In this document: positions 60,662-64,000 of the stretch, in pieces
Numbering within the stretch: the first letter of the stretch is position 1
Layout: the number at the start of each line of letters is the position of its first letter
Source of the DNA: Comamonas sp. SCN 65-56
Lineage (GTDB): Bacteria > Pseudomonadota > Gammaproteobacteria > Burkholderiales > Burkholderiaceae_C
DNA: 64,000 bases
Assembly (NCBI RefSeq): GCF_001724135.1
Contig: NZ_MEDS01000025.1
Coordinates: 310,001 to 374,000 of the forward strand
Direction of reading: 5' to 3'
Position numbers and translations under genes: made by a program
Notes under the pieces: model-generated
Databases searched by the model: none
What the model saw: the letters and a program-made list of their open reading frames with translations, nothing else
Told to the model about the DNA's origin: nothing

Positions 60662-61420
60662 TCAGATATCCAGCTTGTTGAACACGAAGCGCGGCAGGTG
60701 GCGGATCACCAGCATGATGAGCGCCCACTTGCCGGGGGCATACACCACGGGCTGGCCTGTTGCGATGGCTTTCACGATGCTCCGTGCCACCGCCTCGGCG
60801 CTGGCGAGCCTGGCGCCGCTTTGCTTGAGGTGCGCGGTCATTGGCGTGTCCGTGGGACCGGGTTTGGCCAGCGTAACGCGCACGGGGCTGCCCGCCAGGG
60901 CCAACCGGTGCTGCAGGCCTTGCGCGTAGCGGTCCACCAGCCCCTTGGCCGCGCCGTAGATGTAGTTGCTCTTGCGGCCCCGATCCCCGGCCACCGAGCC
61001 TATGAGGCACAGCCGCCCGTGGCGTGCCTGCTGCATCGGACCTATGAAGGCTTCGGCTATGAGTGCTGGAGACAAGGCGTTGACCCGTAGGGCGTCCTGT
61101 ACGGCATACAGGTCGTCTTGGCAGGCCGACTGATCGGGCAGCGAGCCGTGAGCGATCAGCACGATATCGACAGGCCCGGCGGCAACTGCATCGCGTGCCA
61201 GCACGGCGATGGCGCCCACGTCGTCGAAGCGCAGTTCGGCGGTGCGTGCCGTAACACTCGCGCCGCGTGTGCACAGGTCGGCGGCGAGGGAGGCGGCCCG
61301 CTGGGCATCGCGGCCCACGAGCAGGAAGTCGCAGGGGCCTTGCTGCGCCCACAGGCGGCCGCATTGGTGGGCGATGGCAGAGGTGGCGCCGATGACGACG
61401 ATTCTTTGAGGAGGGTTCAT
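60662..61420 (-). CDS. dprE2: DprE2-like SDR: polyprenylphospho-2-keto-ribose reductase
   Basis: The 252-residue SDR has VVIGATSAIAHQCGRLWAQQ at the N terminus, NALSPALIAEAFI, and an intact active site YIYGAAKGLVDRY with YxxxK. The A-T-S-A-I-A turn and the C-terminal hydrophobic tail (KWALIMLVIRHLPRFVFNKLD) are characteristic of DprE2, which reduces the keto intermediate to polyprenylphospho-arabinose using NADH. The ATG at 61420 follows GGAGG; the longer frame to 61498 overlaps DprE1. It lies five bases after the dprE1 stop, completing the epimerase pair. Confidence 0.87.
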   Translation of the reverse strand: MNPPQRIVVIGATSAIAHQCGRLWAQQGPCDFLLVGRDAQRAASLAADLCTRGASVTARTAELRFDDVGAIAVLARDAVAAGPVDIVLIAHGSLPDQSACQDDLYAVQDALRVNALSPALIAEAFIGPMQQARHGRLCLIGSVAGDRGRKSNYIYGAAKGLVDRYAQGLQHRLALAGSPVRVTLAKPGPTDTPMTAHLKQSGARLASAEAVARSIVKAIATGQPVVYAPGKWALIMLVIRHLPRFVFNKLDI

Positions 61421-61425
61421 GAGGG

Positions 61426-62742
61426 TCAACTTCCCATCAATCGGCGCGACATGGCGGAGCTGATGCCAGGGTCGCGGTACGGAAGGAATTGCTCCCACTG
61501 GGGGTAGCCGGATTGAAAGAGCGGGGCGGGCATGCGCGCATCCTTGGCAGGGTAGATGCGCCCACGTGCCGCGCCGACGATAGCGTCCAACCGGCCGAAA
61601 AGGCGCAGGGTTTCGTCACCCTGGTTGGGGAAGTCCAGCGCCAGCGTGATACCGGGCTGCGGAAAGCTCAACAGGCCGAGCGAGGGGCGGTGGCCGAAGG
61701 TTTTCAGAACGGCCAAGAAGGAGCCCTGACCGCTTTCGGCGATCTGCGCCAGCATGGCTTCGATAGCCCGGTCGCCACCCTGGAACGGCACCACGCACTG
61801 GTATTGGTAAAAGCCACGGGGGCCGTACATGCGGTTCCAGTGCCCGATGCCGTCAAGCGGGTAAAAAAACGGCAGGTAGTGGCTGACAGCCTTGCCAGCG
61901 CGTGCGCGGTGCGAGTGGTAGTACAGCGCGTTGAAGCCGCGCAGGCTCGCTGCATTGACCAGGGAAAGTGGCGGCGTCAACGGCATGGACAGGCTGCACC
62001 GTCGGGGCGCCTGGGCGGCCCCCCGGGTCGCGGCGTCGCAGTGGTTGGCCCGCATGAAGAGGCCGCGTCCGCGTCTGCTCAAGCAGTCGATCCAAGAAAC
62101 GGTGTATTCCCACTCGGCTTCCGACTCGGCCACCAGTGCATAGAAACACTCCAGCGTATCGAATGCGATGGTTTCGGTTTCCATCCAGGGGCCGGCAACC
62201 GGACGCAACTGGAGCGTGGCCCGGGCGATGAGCCCCGTCAAGCCCAAGCCGCCCACGGTCGCGTGGAACCATTCGGCCTCTTGCTCAGGGCCGCAGACGA
62301 TGGTGCAGCCATCGGTGCGCAGCAAGGTCAGCGAGCACACGTGGTTGCCGAACGAGCCGGTGGTATGGTGGTTTTTGCCATGGACGTCGTTGGCGATGGC
62401 GCCGCCCACGGTCACGTACTGGGTGCCGGGCGTTACCGGCAGCATCCAGCCGCGCGGGGCCAGCAGGCGCTGGATGTCGGCGAGCAGGGCGCCGGCCTGA
62501 CAGGTGAGGCGGCCGGTGGAGGCATCGAAGTCCAGCCAGTGATCCATGCCGGGTGTCAGCCACAACGCGCCTCCGGGGTTCAGGCACACGTCGCCATAGC
62601 TGCGACCCATGCCATAAGGCAGGACGCTGCGCCCGGCTTCGGGCCGAGGCAGCATGCCGCCCGACATACCATCCAGGGGCAGCGCCTGGTGCAGCTCGGC
62701 ATTCAGGCGGCCCCAGGAGCTGACGCGCATCACCAAGGCCAT
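61426..62742 (-). CDS. dprE1: DprE1-like FAD oxidase: polyprenylphospho-ribose 2-oxidase
   Basis: The 438-residue VAO-type flavoprotein has the FAD-domain signatures YGMGRSYGDVCLNPGG (about 43), VTVGGAIANDVHGKNHH (about 112) and TVGGLGLTGLIARATL, then FFYPLDGIGHWNRMYGP and RIYPAKDARMP with the catalytic lysine. This matches DprE1, which oxidises the 2-hydroxyl of polyprenylphospho-ribofuranose. In the segment PGITLALDFP the alanine at residue 368 occupies the place of mycobacterial Cys387 (PGWNICVDFP). The start overlaps the UbiA stop by 13 bases; an ATG at 62730 would shorten the overlap to one base. Confidence 0.9.
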   Translation of the reverse strand: MALVMRVSSWGRLNAELHQALPLDGMSGGMLPRPEAGRSVLPYGMGRSYGDVCLNPGGALWLTPGMDHWLDFDASTGRLTCQAGALLADIQRLLAPRGWMLPVTPGTQYVTVGGAIANDVHGKNHHTTGSFGNHVCSLTLLRTDGCTIVCGPEQEAEWFHATVGGLGLTGLIARATLQLRPVAGPWMETETIAFDTLECFYALVAESEAEWEYTVSWIDCLSRRGRGLFMRANHCDAATRGAAQAPRRCSLSMPLTPPLSLVNAASLRGFNALYYHSHRARAGKAVSHYLPFFYPLDGIGHWNRMYGPRGFYQYQCVVPFQGGDRAIEAMLAQIAESGQGSFLAVLKTFGHRPSLGLLSFPQPGITLALDFPNQGDETLRLFGRLDAIVGAARGRIYPAKDARMPAPLFQSGYPQWEQFLPYRDPGISSAMSRRLMGS

Positions 62743-64000
62743 CCCACAGTGGCCACCGCGAACGAGGCGGCGAACGCGGCGCCGCAGGCCAGGCTCACCC
62801 GATCCTTGACGGCAAAGACCACCGGGTCGTCGTGCATCTCACCCCGGTGGGATTGGAGCCACATCCAGCTGATCCAATACACCAGCACCCCCACGGTGAC
62901 CACGATGGCGTGGGGTTGGGTATACAGGATCTGCGCGGTGTCTCCGTGCAGGTACAGGGACAGCACGACGGCTGAGGCATACCCTGCGGCGATCCCGAGC
63001 ATCTGCACCAGGGCAGCGTCTTGCGCGACGTAGCCTCGCCCGTGCGCGGCGGCGGTTTCGTCACGCTGGACCAGCAGGCGCAATTCAGCGTGACGCTTGA
63101 GAAAGGAGAGTGACAGGAACACGAAGCCCGACGTAGTCAGCAGCCAGTTTGACAACACCAGCCCGGTTGCCGCGCCCCCCGCCACAATGCGCAGGGTGTA
63201 CAGGCAGGCCAACGTCAGGCAATCGAGCAACGCCAGGCGCTTGAGAATCACCGAATACCAGCAGGTCAGCGCGAAGTACACCATCAACCAGGCCAGAAAT
63301 CGCGGCCCTACGGTCAATCCCAGCACGCCACTGGCCACGATCAGCAGTGGCGCAATGGCGACGCCCCAGACCACAGGTACGCGCCCGCTGGCGAATGGGC
63401 GCATGCGCTTGCGCGGGTGCTGACGATCGCTGCCCAAATCGAGCAAATCGTTGCCGATATAGACCGCCGACGCACACAGGCTGAATGAAAAAAAGGCGAT
63501 GAGCAGGGTGACCCAGTCCGCCCCGTTGGTAAAGCGGTGCGCAGCCAGCAGCGGAACGAACAGCAGCAGGTTCTTCAGCCATTGGTGGACGCGCAGCATC
63601 CTGGCGAAGTCGCGGGTCTTCAGGGTGAGAGCGGGAATGATCTCGCCCACATTGCCATGCTCCTGAGCCGCCTTCAACACGGCAGCGGGTGCGTTGACCA
63701 CGATGGCCTGGCGGGCTACCTCCCAGACCGGCAGGTCATCGCGCGAGTTGCCCACATAGTCGAAGCCCTGACGACCAAACTGCTGCATCAACCGGTCGGC
63801 CTTGCGGGCTGCAGACAGGTTGACCTGCCCGTCACTGGCGATGACTTCGTCGAAGATGCCCAAGTGCCGTGCAATGGCCTGCGCTGTCTGCATGTCCGCC
63901 GCAGTACACAGCACTAGCCGTCGGTCCGCGAGCTTTTCTGTCTGCAACCAAGTCAGTAATTCACTGTTGTAGGGCAGCGTGCTGGCGTCCAGGGACACGC
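62730..64000 (-). CDS. HAD-UbiA fusion: polyprenyl-phosphate phosphoribosyltransferase-like, 5' end outside window
   Basis: The gene runs off the right edge; 423 residues are visible. Residues 1-115 are the later part of a HAD-like phosphatase domain (RLVLCTAADMQTAQAIARHL and GFDYVGNSRDDLPVWEVARQ). From about residue 135 comes a UbiA-type prenyltransferase: VYIGNDLLDLGSDRQHP is the NDxxDxxxD metal site, followed by about eight membrane helices. UbiA homologues beside DprE1/E2 transfer phosphoribose to polyprenyl phosphate (Rv3806c-like), and a fused phosphatase would remove the 5-phosphate. Fusion order is seen; activity is inferred. Confidence 0.88.
   Translation of the reverse strand, partial: VSLDASTLPYNSELLTWLQTEKLADRRLVLCTAADMQTAQAIARHLGIFDEVIASDGQVNLSAARKADRLMQQFGRQGFDYVGNSRDDLPVWEVARQAIVVNAPAAVLKAAQEHGNVGEIIPALTLKTRDFARMLRVHQWLKNLLLFVPLLAAHRFTNGADWVTLLIAFFSFSLCASAVYIGNDLLDLGSDRQHPRKRMRPFASGRVPVVWGVAIAPLLIVASGVLGLTVGPRFLAWLMVYFALTCWYSVILKRLALLDCLTLACLYTLRIVAGGAATGLVLSNWLLTTSGFVFLSLSFLKRHAELRLLVQRDETAAAHGRGYVAQDAALVQMLGIAAGYASAVVLSLYLHGDTAQILYTQPHAIVVTVGVLVYWISWMWLQSHRGEMHDDPVVFAVKDRVSLACGAAFAASFAVATVGWPW

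Overview
The window reads as a chromosomal segment of a high-GC betaproteobacterium, most likely Burkholderiales and probably Comamonadaceae. The basis is the dense acyl-CoA catabolism, the quinol-type nitric oxide reductase with a NorR regulator, GGGGG-rich interspersed palindromes and strong third-position GC bias. I see no rRNA, tRNA, CRISPR array or classical insertion sequence. Genes are tightly packed and no gap exceeds 300 bases.

Region by region. (1) 1-11 kb, plus strand: the end of a branched-chain-type ABC importer operon (livH-livM-livG-livF), an acyl-CoA ligase, a disrupted substrate-binding protein, then an acyl-CoA dehydrogenase, a thiolase and a FadB/FadJ-like fusion enzyme. 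Together they look like an uptake and beta-oxidation unit. (2) 11-18 kb: a TMEM175-like membrane protein, divergent norR/norB with two clear NorR-type sites between them, a DUF2939 protein and an MFS transporter. (3) 18-21.2 kb: a low-GC single-gene insert encoding a PLD nuclease-helicase-DUF3427 protein with SauUSI-like type IV restriction architecture. (4) 21.3-28.8 kb: PutA, a DHA2 efflux pump, and an isochorismatase-like hydrolase divergent from a GlxA-type regulator. (5) 28.8-42.4 kb, minus strand: a cluster matching the acyclic terpene utilization (Atu) pathway: TetR regulator, GST, acyl-CoA carboxylase beta and alpha subunits, two acyl-CoA dehydrogenases, a hydratase, AtuA, an SDR and an acyl-CoA ligase, interrupted by a PIN-type toxin-antitoxin pair. 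(6) 42.4-51.5 kb: two pirins, an enoyl-CoA isomerase/hydratase, a TesB-like thioesterase, an alpha/beta hydrolase, a second thiolase, a DUF559 endonuclease bounded by palindromes, a HAD-hydratase fusion and a DUF2147 protein. (7) 51.6-54.2 kb: an AT-rich two-gene island (glycosidase-like secreted protein and methyltransferase). (8) 54.3-58.6 kb: a DmdC-like acyl-CoA dehydrogenase with its TetR regulator, a HepT-MntA toxin-antitoxin pair and argB. (9) 58.7-64 kb, minus strand: a tight operon resembling the mycobacterial decaprenyl-phosphoryl-arabinose pathway (HAD-UbiA phosphoribosyltransferase, DprE1, DprE2) with a GtrA protein and a polytopic membrane protein that may be the glycosyltransferase.

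The most unusual signals are: a family of roughly 100-base palindrome-terminated elements scattered through the window, also found in frame inside two coding genes and flanking a DUF559 endonuclease as inverted repeats; the DPA-type arabinose operon in a Gram-negative context, with alanine where mycobacterial DprE1 has its drug-target cysteine; and a NorR that lacks canonical sigma-54 contact and Walker B residues. Family assignments rest on motif recognition by eye; no database search was possible.
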